Below are positions 25,723 through 35,921 of a stretch of 64,000 bases of DNA, piece by piece. Under the pieces are notes generated by a model. It had not been told where the DNA came from, did no database searches, and saw only the letters and a program-made list of their open reading frames with translations. The stretch spans positions 186,001 to 250,000 of the forward strand of contig NZ_BMMB01000006.1 of assembly GCF_014645615.1 (NCBI RefSeq), given 5' to 3'. Within the stretch, counting starts at the first letter, position 1, and each line of letters opens with the position of its first letter. This DNA is from Paenibacillus hunanensis (GTDB lineage: Bacteria > Bacillota > Bacilli > Paenibacillales > Paenibacillaceae). The position numbers and the translations under genes are program-made.

Positions 25723-26254
25723 ATGCAACGCGTACTCATTATAGGCTGTTCTGGCTCTGGCAAATCGACCTTGTCTACACAATTACAACCGATATTGAAG
25801 CTACCGCTCATTCATTTGGATCGATATTTTTGGAAGCCCAACTGGGAGGCGACACAGGACGAGGAATGGGATCAGCGTGTTGCCGAATTTGCGGCAGGAG
25901 AAAAAATGGATTATCGATGGCAATTATTCCAGAACGCTTGATTTGCGACTGCAGCGAGCCGATCTGATCATATGGCTCGATATACCCAGGCGAGTCTGTC
26001 TGTATCGCGCGATCAAGCGCTGGATTCAGTATTACGGTCGAACACGCCCGGATCTGAATGAAGGTTGTCCTGAAAAGATCGATTGGGCTTTTTTACGCTG
26101 GATCTGGAATTATCCTACACGTACACGTTCTCGTACAATAGGAAAATTACAAGAGCTTGAACCACATCAACAGGTCATTATCATTAAAAATCGTAAACAG
26201 CTGCATGCCTATATCGAGCAGCTGCGACAGCAACATACAGATACTCACACATAG
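25723..26254 (+). pseudogene. Adenylate-kinase-like (FlaR/topology-modulation-type) gene, frameshifted at A6
   Basis: The ATG at 25723 (GGAGG 9 bases upstream) gives MQRVLIIGCSGSGKSTLS with a perfect Walker A and the LIHLDRYFWKPNW block typical of the FlaR family. After GEK near 25905 the frame is lost in a run of six A, and the natural continuation WIIDGNYSRTLDLRL, then LDIPRRVCLYRAIKR, is found one frame over to a stop at 26254. Removing a single A joins both halves into one ~176-residue P-loop kinase. It may be a true mutation, a sequencing error, or corrected by polymerase slippage. Confidence 0.8.
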
Positions 26255-26436
26255 AATACCTACTCCTATACATACTAGCTGCAAAGAAGCTCAACCACCC
26301 GTCTGCGTATCTTGTTTCTAATTGCCTGCCTGCTACAACCACATCAACACATCGTATGAGCACAGCACAACACAACATCCAGATGTTAGTCTTAATTGTT
26401 GTTATAGCCTATACGTATGGAATACTTTTAAATGAA

Positions 26437-26480
26437 AAAGCCATTCTCGGTCACCATAGGGTGAATCAGAGAATGGCTTT
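26437..26480. terminator. Bidirectional terminator
   Basis: AAAGCCATTCTC pairs with GAGAATGGCTTT, with an inner TCACC/GGTGA stem and A/T runs outside. It ends the leftward CNNM operon and can stop the rightward kinase-like transcript. Confidence 0.8.
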
Positions 26481-26520
26481 ATACGTTCCAGCTTCATTCT
26501 AGTCTTAATCTACCTGCATA

Positions 26521-27588
26521 TTAAAATGACATCGTTGGCGCCTTAATATCGTCTGCTTCATCACGAATATCACCGACGATTTCCTCCAAAATATCCTCCA
26601 TCGTAACCAGACCTGCCATGCGTCCGTCGATACCGTTGATTGCCGCGATATGCACACGATGCTGCTGCATGCTCAGCAATACTTCACGTAATGACGCTGT
26701 CTCTACAAAGCGAGGCAGCTTATGCAGGAAGCCGGATAAATCACCGGAGCGTCCAGCCGCAATGGCAGTCAGCACTTCTTTGCTATGGATAAATCCAATC
26801 AGCTTATTGCTGTCAGCGGCAGAAGTCACCGGATAACGTGTATATTCATACTGGCTCAAACGGGACACCAGCTCTGCTTGCGGCAGATCGGCAGCGATTG
26901 TAATGACTTTGCTAGCAGGAATCATAATTTCACGTAATGTACGATCATCAAACGCGAAAATATTGCGTAAATATGTCTGCTCGGTCTGGTTAATCTGACC
27001 GCTCTCATAGCTCTGCTCAACCAGCCATTTCAGTTCTTCTTCAGAGTGAACCGTATCATGTCCAGCTGGTTTTACACCAAATAGACGAAGTAGCAAGGTA
27101 GCCGAACCATTCAGCAAACGAATCACCGGCGCCATCAGACGACCAAAACGATAGAGCGAAGGAGCAAGCATAAGCGTCATACGCTCAGCAAACTGGATCG
27201 CCAGCGTTTTGGGTGCAAGCTCACCGATAACGACGTGCAAGAATGTGATCACAGCAAGCGCGATACCATAAGAGAGCACAGTAGAGATCGCTGCGGGGAT
27301 ATCAAAGCGATCAAAGATCGGATGCAAAATACGCTCAACCGTCGGTTCACCGAGCGCACCGAGTACGAGCGCCGTAATCGTAATCCCGAGCTGACAGGCA
27401 GACAGATAGTAATCCAGGTCAGTAGCAACCTTTTTTGCCATGACTGCCTTTTTATTGCCGTCTGCAATCAGCTGATCCAGACGTGACATACGTACCTTCA
27501 AAATTGCAAATTCCGCACCGACGAAAAAAGCCGTAAGGCCGATAAACACAGCCACTAAAAACAAGTTTAATCCAATCGTTCCGTCCAA
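26521..27588 (-). CDS. CNNM/CorC-family ion transporter, short form
   Basis: 355 residues from a TTG at 27588. A DUF21/CNNM membrane domain (1-190; FFVGAEFAILKVR, ACQLGITITALVLGALGEP, GELAPKTLAIQFAER) is followed by a pair of CBS domains (IMIPASKVITI; GLVTMEDILEEIVGDIRDE). Unlike its neighbour it stops just after the CBS pair and lacks the C-terminal CorC_HlyC domain. The family exports or balances Mg2+ and related cations. Initiation uses GAGGG 6 bases before the TTG, inside a small hairpin. It lies 147 bases after the paralogue, probably as one operon. Confidence 0.88.
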   Translation of the reverse strand: MDGTIGLNLFLVAVFIGLTAFFVGAEFAILKVRMSRLDQLIADGNKKAVMAKKVATDLDYYLSACQLGITITALVLGALGEPTVERILHPIFDRFDIPAAISTVLSYGIALAVITFLHVVIGELAPKTLAIQFAERMTLMLAPSLYRFGRLMAPVIRLLNGSATLLLRLFGVKPAGHDTVHSEEELKWLVEQSYESGQINQTEQTYLRNIFAFDDRTLREIMIPASKVITIAADLPQAELVSRLSQYEYTRYPVTSAADSNKLIGFIHSKEVLTAIAAGRSGDLSGFLHKLPRFVETASLREVLLSMQQHRVHIAAINGIDGRMAGLVTMEDILEEIVGDIRDEADDIKAPTMSF

Positions 27589-27619
27589 TGATTTCCCTCA
27601 GATGAGGGATTCACCTCCA
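27586..27619 (-). promoter_or_regulatory. Ribosome-site hairpin before the short CNNM gene
   Basis: On the minus strand GGAGGTGAAT is followed by CCCTCATCTGAGGG and then AAATCATTG with the TTG start. The right arm GAGGG is the ribosome site, so the hairpin can hide it. The same layout stands before the second CNNM gene. Confidence 0.65.
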
Positions 27620-27735
27620 TATAGTGAGTAGTGGACAGCTCAGCAGGCATTGCTGAATCTGTCGGTATAGCACGTTAGTCGTTACATTATGAGATAGGAA
27701 CAGGATGATACATATTCGATCATAGACTACAGAAG

Positions 27736-29052
27736 TTACAGAGCCTCGCTAACCTCGCTGTATGTGAGTGCGACCCATTTGATCTGCAAATCTTCCTTCT
27801 CGGTAATTGTCCATACATGCTCCGGCTGCTCCAGCGTATCGCCTTCGCTAATCTCCGTGCCTTTATGGTGCAAAATCCAACCACCGATCGTATCTGTATC
27901 ATGACGATCATCAAAGGTAATACCAAAGCGGCGCTCCAGATCGTCCAGCAATACGCGACCATTAATCAGGTACTGACCCTCGCCAACCGGACGAATATCG
28001 TTCACCTCGTCAGCATCGAATTCGTCTCGAATCTCACCGACCAGCTCCTCCAGCACATCCTCCATTGTCAGCAATCCGGCTGTACCACCGTATTCATCAA
28101 CGACAAGCGCCATATGCACGCGCTTTTGCTGCATTTGCAGCATCGCTTCCTGAATAGATAATGATTCAGCGATAAAAGGAAGCGGACGAATGAAGTCCTG
28201 TAGCTTACGTGTAGTTTGATTGATCATGTGAGGAAGCATTTTTTTGGCATTGACCATACCGACAATCTGGTCTTTATCATCATCGGTCGTAACCGGATAG
28301 CGCGTATAGTAGTTAGCATCCAGAATCTCAATAATTTCGTCATAATTCATATCTTGATCCAGTACGACCATCTGTGTACGTGGAATCATAATATCGCGTG
28401 CTACCCGCTCATCGAACGAGAATACATTTTCCATATAGGACAGCTTGGTTTCGTTAATCTCGCCGCCCTCATAGCTTTGCGTCATAATAATCTTCAATTC
28501 GTCTTCCGAGTATACCTGTTCATGACCAGCAGCTTGAACACCGAATCCACGTAATACGAGTCGGGAGGCACCGTTTAATGCCCAGATGAATGGATACATG
28601 AGACGTCCAAACCAGTAGAGTGGAGGCGCAAGCAGCAAGGTCATCCGCTCCGAGAACTGAATTGCCAGTGTCTTTGGTGCCATCTCTCCGACGACAACGT
28701 GTAAGAACGTTACAAGGAAAAAGGCGATTGCATACGAAGCAACCGAAGATGCTGAATCCGATACGTTGAAAAAGTCGAATACCGGATAGAGCAGTAACTC
28801 CACCGCTGGTTTACCAATTGCACCCAGACCGAGTGCTGTAACGGTAATACCAAGCTGACAGGCAGACAGGTAGTAGTCCAGATCATGAGCTACCTTTTTG
28901 GCGATGACAGCCTTTTTATTGCCTTCTTGAATCAATTGATCCAGTCGTGATGCTCGTACTTTAACGACAGCAAACTCCGAAGCAACAAAGAATGCGGTTA
29001 ACGCCAGTAACACAGCTAGAACTAACAAATTGATGATCGTTATTAGGTCCAA
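27736..29052 (-). CDS. CNNM/CorC-family ion transporter, full length
   Basis: 438 residues from a TTG at 29052. The order is CNNM membrane domain (FFVASEFAVVKVR, ACQLGITVTALGLGAIGKP, GEMAPKTLAIQFSERM), tandem CBS domains (DIMIPRTQMVVL; GGTAGLLTMEDVLEELVGEIRDE) and a C-terminal CorC_HlyC domain (GQYLINGRVLLDDLERRFGI, TIGGWILHHKG). Members handle Mg2+ or Co2+ at the membrane. The two genes are clear tandem duplicates, about half identical over the membrane part. It lies first in the operon, behind a long leader with RNA-like folds. Confidence 0.93.
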   Translation of the reverse strand: MDLITIINLLVLAVLLALTAFFVASEFAVVKVRASRLDQLIQEGNKKAVIAKKVAHDLDYYLSACQLGITVTALGLGAIGKPAVELLLYPVFDFFNVSDSASSVASYAIAFFLVTFLHVVVGEMAPKTLAIQFSERMTLLLAPPLYWFGRLMYPFIWALNGASRLVLRGFGVQAAGHEQVYSEDELKIIMTQSYEGGEINETKLSYMENVFSFDERVARDIMIPRTQMVVLDQDMNYDEIIEILDANYYTRYPVTTDDDKDQIVGMVNAKKMLPHMINQTTRKLQDFIRPLPFIAESLSIQEAMLQMQQKRVHMALVVDEYGGTAGLLTMEDVLEELVGEIRDEFDADEVNDIRPVGEGQYLINGRVLLDDLERRFGITFDDRHDTDTIGGWILHHKGTEISEGDTLEQPEHVWTITEKEDLQIKWVALTYSEVSEAL

Positions 29053-29083
29053 TGATTTCCCTCAATTGAGGGATTCACCTCCA
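29050..29083 (-). promoter_or_regulatory. Ribosome-site hairpin before the full-length CNNM gene
   Basis: Minus strand: GGAGGTGAAT, then CCCTCAATTGAGGG, then AAATCATTG. Only three bases differ from the copy at 27586-27619 over about 34 bases, all in the loop or flank. Preservation in both duplicates suggests function in start control. Confidence 0.65.
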
Positions 29084-29200
29084 CAAATTTAGATTTATAC
29101 AAAGAACAGTTTTACTACATTTACTATGCAATCCTATTCAAGCCCATCCGACGAGTGAACATTCTGCATTGTTATCGCCTATCCTGTACAGCATCCGTAT

Positions 29201-29273
29201 GAAGGAGACAATATACAGGAATGGAGAAATCAATGGACATCGCTAACGCCTTCCCAAGTCTGTTGCCTCCTTC
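29201..29273 (-). ncRNA. Leader fold upstream of the CNNM operon
   Basis: On the minus strand GAAGGAGGCAA (29273-29263) pairs with TTGTCTCCTTC (29211-29201), an 11-bp helix with one G-U pair that would be an A-C mismatch on the plus strand, so the RNA is leftward, towards the CNNM genes 150 bases away. About 51 bases are enclosed, including GGGAAGGCGTTAGCG. It does not match my memory of the M-box or yybP-ykoY aptamers. It could be a cation-sensing leader, but this is inference. Confidence 0.4.
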
Positions 29274-29389
29274 CATAAAGTAATTGCTTTATAGTATAAC
29301 ATAAACACATTCATACCATACAGTAACACGTTATGGTTTTGAAAATTGTCATTTTTATTGGATTGTTAAGTAGGGGAATTGTCTTTGTG

Positions 29390-29550
29390 TGCAAAGTGAT
29401 GCGGTGGGAGATGCATCACTGCGGGAAGGAATAAGCGGACGGGCTCCCGTCTCACACAGGAATCTACGGATTAGGAGTACATGGTAGATTCCTGTGCTCA
29501 AAAGTCGCCCTTTCCTCTTATTTCCTTCCCTTCGTTCCGTGCGCCTTGCA
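29390..29550. ncRNA. 161-nt highly structured element, unassigned
   Basis: Five nested or adjacent helices: TGCAA/TTGCA at the ends; AGTGATGC/GCATCACT (29395-29420); GGGAAGGAATAAG with CTTATTTCCTTCCC (29423-29435 and 517-530, one bulge); GACGGG/CCCGTC (29438-29451); and a perfect 13-bp CACAGGAATCTAC/GTAGATTCCTGTG (29455-29496). The rod with an internal bubble recalls 6S RNA, but no conserved 6S sequence was recognised. Direction is open; a TTAGCA-17-TATAAA promoter-like pair on the minus strand borders it. A small non-autonomous mobile element is the alternative. Confidence 0.45.
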
Positions 29551-29876
29551 TTTATACGAGTTTGTATATACACTGCTAATACCCTAATAGCTTGACTAGT
29601 GCACAATCAAAGTCTAATGTACTCCGCCTTATGAAATAATGTCTGCATCAAACCATAAGTTCGTTAATGGCGTACAATCTCAAATGTAAGTATTGTACAA
29701 TGTCAAACTTACTATACATCATCAAATTTTATGATTTAGCTCGGCTAAGGGACTGGTGGTTGGACTGAAATTCATTAGATTTTGAAGCCGATTCAATCCT
29801 GGAATAGAGCAATATCAGCCAACAACAAAATTCAAACAAATAATGAGACTCACATTTATGGTGTAGGCTAACGAAA
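29551..29876. other. Intergenic region, right part
   Basis: About 325 bases without a gene. It includes a TGTACAAT repeat pair near 29670-29700 and otherwise nothing that I recognise. Confidence 0.4.
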
Positions 29877-29879
29877 ATA

Positions 29880-29909
29880 AACTGCATTGAACGTCGTTCA
29901 ATGCAGTTT
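29880..29909 (-). terminator. Terminator of the DUF1697 gene
   Basis: AACTGCATTGAACG and CGTTCAATGCAGTT form a nearly loopless 14-bp dyad; on the minus strand TTATTTTCG follows. It is 35 bases past the stop. Confidence 0.75.
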
Positions 29910-29943
29910 GAAACTAGGATCTAGTCTTCTACGGTAGATTCTT

Positions 29944-30486
29944 CTATTCAGCTATACTACGCATCAAACGATAAATTTCTCTTGTCGTATTCACATTACG
30001 GATCGTCATATAACGATACAGCTTGGAGCCAACTAGCTTGTTCATCCTACTCTGAGCAGCATTTTCACGAGGAATGTTTAGTAGCACAGCGCCAGGAATA
30101 TAGTGTGCTGTACCCATATTCGGCTTGAGCGGTAGCTTATCGATAATCGACGGATCATCAATCTCGTTCCAGAGGAATAGCACATCACTTTTCATCTGGT
30201 CATCGTTCGTCCAATCTTCGGGTAAGGCTTCGATTACTGCTGTGATTTCAATAAGATTGCGAATCATCACTGGAATATCAAGTGAAAATACCTCGCGAAT
30301 CTTTTTCTCCAGCAGGGGAGATAGCTCATGCTGTGGTAGCTCGCTCGCAAAGATAATATTGCCTGAGTTGATGTACGTAACGACCGCTGTCATGCCTGCT
30401 TGCTCAAATGCTTGCTTGAGCTGCTTCATATCGATCTTATTTTTCCCGCCGACATTAATGCCACGTAGTAGAGCGACATAGATCAT
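29944..30486 (-). CDS. DUF1697 family protein
   Basis: 180 residues, beginning with the diagnostic IYVALLRGINVGGKNKI and MKQLKQAFEQAGM, followed by TYINSGNIIF, then a second ferredoxin-like half ending in TTREIYRLM. DUF1697 proteins are cytosolic and of unknown role, with a fold like 2'-5' RNA-binding or nitrite-reductase-like domains suggested for relatives. GAGGT lies 7 bases before the ATG. Monocistronic, with a terminator. Confidence 0.92.
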   Translation of the reverse strand: MIYVALLRGINVGGKNKIDMKQLKQAFEQAGMTAVVTYINSGNIIFASELPQHELSPLLEKKIREVFSLDIPVMIRNLIEITAVIEALPEDWTNDDQMKSDVLFLWNEIDDPSIIDKLPLKPNMGTAHYIPGAVLLNIPRENAAQSRMNKLVGSKLYRYMTIRNVNTTREIYRLMRSIAE

Positions 30487-30546
30487 GAGCTTGACCTCAT
30501 TTCATAAGGGATGGGATAGCATAGCATGAAGCTTCGTATCCAAAAG

Positions 30547-31245
30547 TTATTCCCAGCTTTCCCAACGCAGTGACAAATACAGTAGTAGCTCATTTGCCGC
30601 TTGTTCACCCAGTAGCTCATCCAATTTGGATTCGATCTGTTCCAGGTATTGTGGCTTCACTTCATCGGTATCCTCGTCTCGAATCTCACCGCCTAGTTCT
30701 GTAGCGGCTTCAATCAAAATCGCTAGCGCTGCAAAAAAATCTGCCAGCGATGCTGCTGCAAGTGCGGGCTTACCCGTGTCATACGCGACATAGATGGGAG
30801 TACCGGGTGTAGATGTATCGGCAATGACGGGATCATCATTAAACGTGGCGATGACCACATGCTCTGCACGCCAATTTTCCGACTCCTGTAGCTGATCCGG
30901 ATCGCCTACCCCCACCCAGCGACGCCCCAATTGTAAATCATATAAATCCTCTGGAGCGGCAAAGAAAAGCAGGATACCGTCCCCGATTAAGACGGCTGCA
31001 TTTTTTCGAGGATTTTCTCCGGGTTTCTTAGGATCGATCATCTCATAATGACTGTACCAGTATTCTAGCTCAGGTGAGAGTGGAATCCGTTCATCGCTCT
31101 CAAACGGTGTAGACTCTGCAAAAGCGATAATCCCATTTCCTTCAAATAATCCATACTTCTCATTGTATAGCTGATGCTGCTGAACAAATGCAGAAGCCGC
31201 AGCTTGTAAGGTTGATTGATTCGATTGATTCGATTGATTCGTCAT
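30547..31245 (-). CDS. SMI1/KNR4-like (SUKH) protein
   Basis: 232 residues. It begins with three repeats of Asn-Gln-Ser coded by a 9-base repeat, then shows a SUKH-like pattern: EKYGLFEGNGIIAFAES, PLSPELEYWYSHYEM, GDGILLFFAAPEDLYDLQLGR, VIATFNDDPVIADT, PIYVAYDTG. Proteins of this kind protect against co-inherited toxins, or occur as orphans. AAGGAG lies 8 bases before the ATG. Leftward with the two genes upstream of it, so possibly one operon. Confidence 0.65.
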   Translation of the reverse strand: MTNQSNQSNQSTLQAAASAFVQQHQLYNEKYGLFEGNGIIAFAESTPFESDERIPLSPELEYWYSHYEMIDPKKPGENPRKNAAVLIGDGILLFFAAPEDLYDLQLGRRWVGVGDPDQLQESENWRAEHVVIATFNDDPVIADTSTPGTPIYVAYDTGKPALAAASLADFFAALAILIEAATELGGEIRDEDTDEVKPQYLEQIESKLDELLGEQAANELLLYLSLRWESWE

Positions 31246-31352
31246 GGCAATTACTCCTTCATCCTAAAATGTTGTGTGATCTATATTCTGTGTTTGATCG
31301 TATGCTATGGAAATTTGAGACTGGAGATTTAGCATTCGAGTTTCGACAATTG

Positions 31353-33030
<1,678 letters not shown>

Positions 33031-33166
33031 GAATAAACGCCCCTTTGCATACATAATGTGATTGCTGATTGTTATTTAGTATCATCGACTCTGCGATTGC
33101 TAGTGCTTGAATAATAAGCTCTTTATTAACTTCTAATCAGCTTTGTAAGCATTTCAGCAATATCGC

Positions 33167-33535
33167 CTAATTTACAATCCGAAACTGGAGAAATTCAAGA
33201 AAATCACGCTGCATCGAGCCCAGCGTAAGAATCGTCCACATAATCTGGAATCGCCAGCTGGCTCCGTTTACTTGAAATGACCAGACCGCTTCCAGGCCTA
33301 CGCCAGACCTGAACTTCTGCTCCTGTAGATCGGCAATGGCTAGTTCAGAACAATGCACAACACGAGTAGAAAACAGATTAAGAAACAAGACGACCAGCTT
33401 GTCCTGATTGACCAGCAATAAAGCGCGTGTTGAATACGTATGTAGATGCTGTGGTGTGGCATAGCACATGAACATATCTGGCTCACGATATGGCTCAGCG
33501 AGTCGCTGCATGGCTTTTTTTCTAATAAAGAACAT
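33167..33535 (-). CDS. Small PH-like protein, unknown
   Basis: 122 residues. GAGAGGT lies 8 bases before the ATG. A short basic N-terminus is followed by predicted beta-strands (ALLLVNQDKLVVLFLNLFSTRVVHC; AVWSFQVNGASWRFQIMW) and a final helix (QRDFLEFLQFRI), like the bacterial PH-like fold. Two Cys are present without a metal motif. It lies 137 bases upstream of the 549-residue gene in the same direction. Confidence 0.5.
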   Translation of the reverse strand: MFFIRKKAMQRLAEPYREPDMFMCYATPQHLHTYSTRALLLVNQDKLVVLFLNLFSTRVVHCSELAIADLQEQKFRSGVGLEAVWSFQVNGASWRFQIMWTILTLGSMQRDFLEFLQFRIVN

Positions 33536-33684
33536 AGGGTGTGACCTCTCTTATCTAGGATGAATAGTGGTATAGGAATAAGATTCTTCATTATTATACT
33601 CAATTTGGTAGGTGAACTGTAAATTGTGGAGCGAGATGTGGAAACAGAGGTTGAATAGATGACAGCCTAAGGACATACTGGTCG

Positions 33685-33744
33685 AGTAGAAGTAGAAGTA
33701 GAAGTAGAAGTAGAAGTAGAAGTAGAAGTAGAAGTAGAAGTAGA
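33685..33744. repeat. Ten-copy hexanucleotide repeat
   Basis: Ten perfect copies of AGTAGA in intergenic DNA downstream of the chemotaxis receptor terminator. It is a microsatellite whose copy number is likely variable between isolates. Confidence 0.9.
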
Positions 33745-33769
33745 AGGTTATGCTATGGCAAAAGAGAAA

Positions 33770-33794
33770 AGCCGCTCCTCTAAGAGAAGCGGCT
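33770..33794 (-). terminator. Terminator of the chemotaxis receptor gene
   Basis: AGCCGCT and AGCGGCT pair, with inner CTCT/AGAG; on the minus strand TTTTCTCTTTT follows. It lies about 100 bases after the stop. Confidence 0.8.
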
Positions 33795-33892
33795 AGGGGT
33801 CGATCTTATTCTCAACTTTAATACGGTAGATATTTCGATGTCATATAAACGTAATAGCTGGAAGTAACAACTAACTGTAGTAGCTATCGCCT

Positions 33893-35461
33893 TTACGCAA
33901 CGGTTGCTGTAGAAGACGAAGCAGCTGGAACATCCTTTTTATGCTTTGGTTGCCCAGCATTCATTTGGGATGGTGTGGAAGAAGCAGATGCTGCTGCTTG
34001 CCCATGCTCCTCAGTCAATACCAGATCGTTCAAGCCTTTGAACAGAACTTCAAGCTCAGCGAAGCTATTCACCATTTGCTGAGTCAGATGCTGCTGCTGT
34101 TCCATACTTGCTAGAATTTCTTCAGCCGCTGCACTGGATTGCTGGGTCATGCTGGAGATTTCGGTTACTTCGTTAACGACACGCGCTGACGAATCCTTCA
34201 TTGTAGCGGAGCTGCTCTCAATATCTACAGCTTGAGTCAGTACCTGCTGAGAGCTAGTATTCACGTCACGGAATACGTCAGCCGCCAATTGTACTGAGGT
34301 GCGACCTTCCTCCAGCGAGCTTTGAATATTGTGGAAGCGCTCGTTCAGATCACGTGTACGAGCTTGCAGGCGATTCAGAATTTCAGCAATATTCGTTGCT
34401 GATTGACCGGAGCTCTCTGCCAGCTTACGCACTTCATCGGCAACGACAGCGAAGCCTTTACCATGCTCGCCTGCACGCGCCGATTCAATCGCTGCATTCA
34501 GCGCCAGTAGATTCGTTTGACGTGCAATATCAGAGATGCTGTTCAGCATCGAGCTCATCGATTGGCTTTCCTCGTTGAACTTTTGCATATCCTGAGTCGC
34601 CTGATTCGTCATGTCATGCAGCTGACCCATCTGAGTATTCAGCTGTTCCATACGCTGACTACCTGATTCTGTGCTGGTCGTCATCGTGTCAGATAGCTGC
34701 TTCATCTGGTAGGAGTATGCAGCCACATCCTGAATATGACGATCGGATACAGATAGGGATTCCGAGATTTCAAATACATTGCTTGCCTGTTGCTCTACAC
34801 TGCGTGCTACCTGATTGAAGCCAGCAGTCACTTCAGTTGTGATCGTGCCTGTTTCATTCACCTTCTGCTTGAGCTGTTCAGTAAAGCGTGCTAGCCCGAT
34901 AACCGATTGCTTCACCTGCTGCATCACCAGCTCCATACGCGACTGAGATTGCTCGATTTCGACGCGACGAATTTCACTTGCATGGAACAGCTTGCGGTTG
35001 ACACTGGATACTGTAATGAAAATAATACCTGCGACCAAAAACATACTGAGATTGATTAGATCGGTAACGACCAGCGTCGGCGTAGCTGCCGGAGCAATGA
35101 TAATGTGCAAAATAAAATAAATCAGTAGACTGGAAAACGCAATATTATAATATTTGCTATTTGGATAAAGCAGGAGTGGAGCAACGATCAGGAGTCCTTG
35201 CATAGTGCTAATGGATTCCAGACTTACATAGATTCCACTTGCAATGATGCTAATCGTAACAAACCACGGAATGACATGTACGCCTTTTTTAGTCAGATTC
35301 AAGCCTGTAATAATTAACGCTACGATAATCGAAACGAGTGTAGAAATCCATAACGTAGGAATGAGGAAGGTAATGCCTGCACTAATGGCGGTGATCGCCC
35401 ACAGCATATAGCTGATTAGTTTGTTACGTTGCCAGATGATCTCGGTGTTAGGGTTATTCAT
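33893..35461 (-). CDS. Methyl-accepting chemotaxis-type protein with multi-span N-terminus
   Basis: 522 residues. Five to six hydrophobic segments occupy residues 15-155, with no large external sensor domain and no HAMP domain. A coiled-coil methylation region and the MCP signalling tip follow (SDIARQTNLLALNAAIESAR, then AGEHGKGFAVVADEVRKLAE), and a Ser/Ala-rich tail. It should relay a membrane-sensed signal to CheA/CheW. AAAGGA lies 10 bases before the ATG. The compact membrane sensor suggests detection of membrane state, energy or a small permeant ligand (inference). Confidence 0.92.
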   Translation of the reverse strand: MNNPNTEIIWQRNKLISYMLWAITAISAGITFLIPTLWISTLVSIIVALIITGLNLTKKGVHVIPWFVTISIIASGIYVSLESISTMQGLLIVAPLLLYPNSKYYNIAFSSLLIYFILHIIIAPAATPTLVVTDLINLSMFLVAGIIFITVSSVNRKLFHASEIRRVEIEQSQSRMELVMQQVKQSVIGLARFTEQLKQKVNETGTITTEVTAGFNQVARSVEQQASNVFEISESLSVSDRHIQDVAAYSYQMKQLSDTMTTSTESGSQRMEQLNTQMGQLHDMTNQATQDMQKFNEESQSMSSMLNSISDIARQTNLLALNAAIESARAGEHGKGFAVVADEVRKLAESSGQSATNIAEILNRLQARTRDLNERFHNIQSSLEEGRTSVQLAADVFRDVNTSSQQVLTQAVDIESSSATMKDSSARVVNEVTEISSMTQQSSAAAEEILASMEQQQHLTQQMVNSFAELEVLFKGLNDLVLTEEHGQAAASASSTPSQMNAGQPKHKKDVPAASSSTATVA

Positions 35462-35921
35462 GTGTGAGTTGTCCTTTCTGTCAGTGCTGTTAGATTTAAG
35501 CTGGATATCATGCCTGTTCGAATAAATTTTTTACTGATTTTTTTAAAAAATAGGTACATAGTAACAATATCAACTAAATCTATATCGGACGTAATTCCTA
35601 AAAGTGAATAGATTATAAAAATTAGTTACTTAGTAATATGCAGATGATGAATATATACTGCTGTACCAATGTAACATCATATTTGGGATAAATTCTCACA
35701 TGTTCAAATGACATTAGGGAGCGTTCATATCTCTTGTGAAATACTTCTTTTATTGACTTTAAAATGGGTGTGGAATGATATTATGAAGTCATTTAAATGA
35801 ACGAATAGTAATATTGGTGTTGCGCTAAGAGCGAGGTTATTTTACGATGAAGCAAGCTGCTTAGCAATATAGCAAGCAATATATGGTTTAACTCAGTTGA
35901 GTTGGGATAAGGAGTGTATGT
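35462..35921. other. 460-base intergenic region
   Basis: AT-rich, between divergent genes. No gene or strong hairpin was found. A TAAA followed after ~17 bases by CATGATAT on the minus strand (around 35495-35530) faintly resembles a sigma-D motility promoter, but matches poorly. Confidence 0.35.

Noticed and set aside
29355..29606. 83-codon leftward frame
   Set aside because: It lies across the structured 161-nt element and has no ribosome site or protein-like pattern.
35495..35530. Sigma-D promoter for the chemotaxis receptor
   Set aside because: Only the GATAT end and TAAA fit, and spacing is off; too weak to call.
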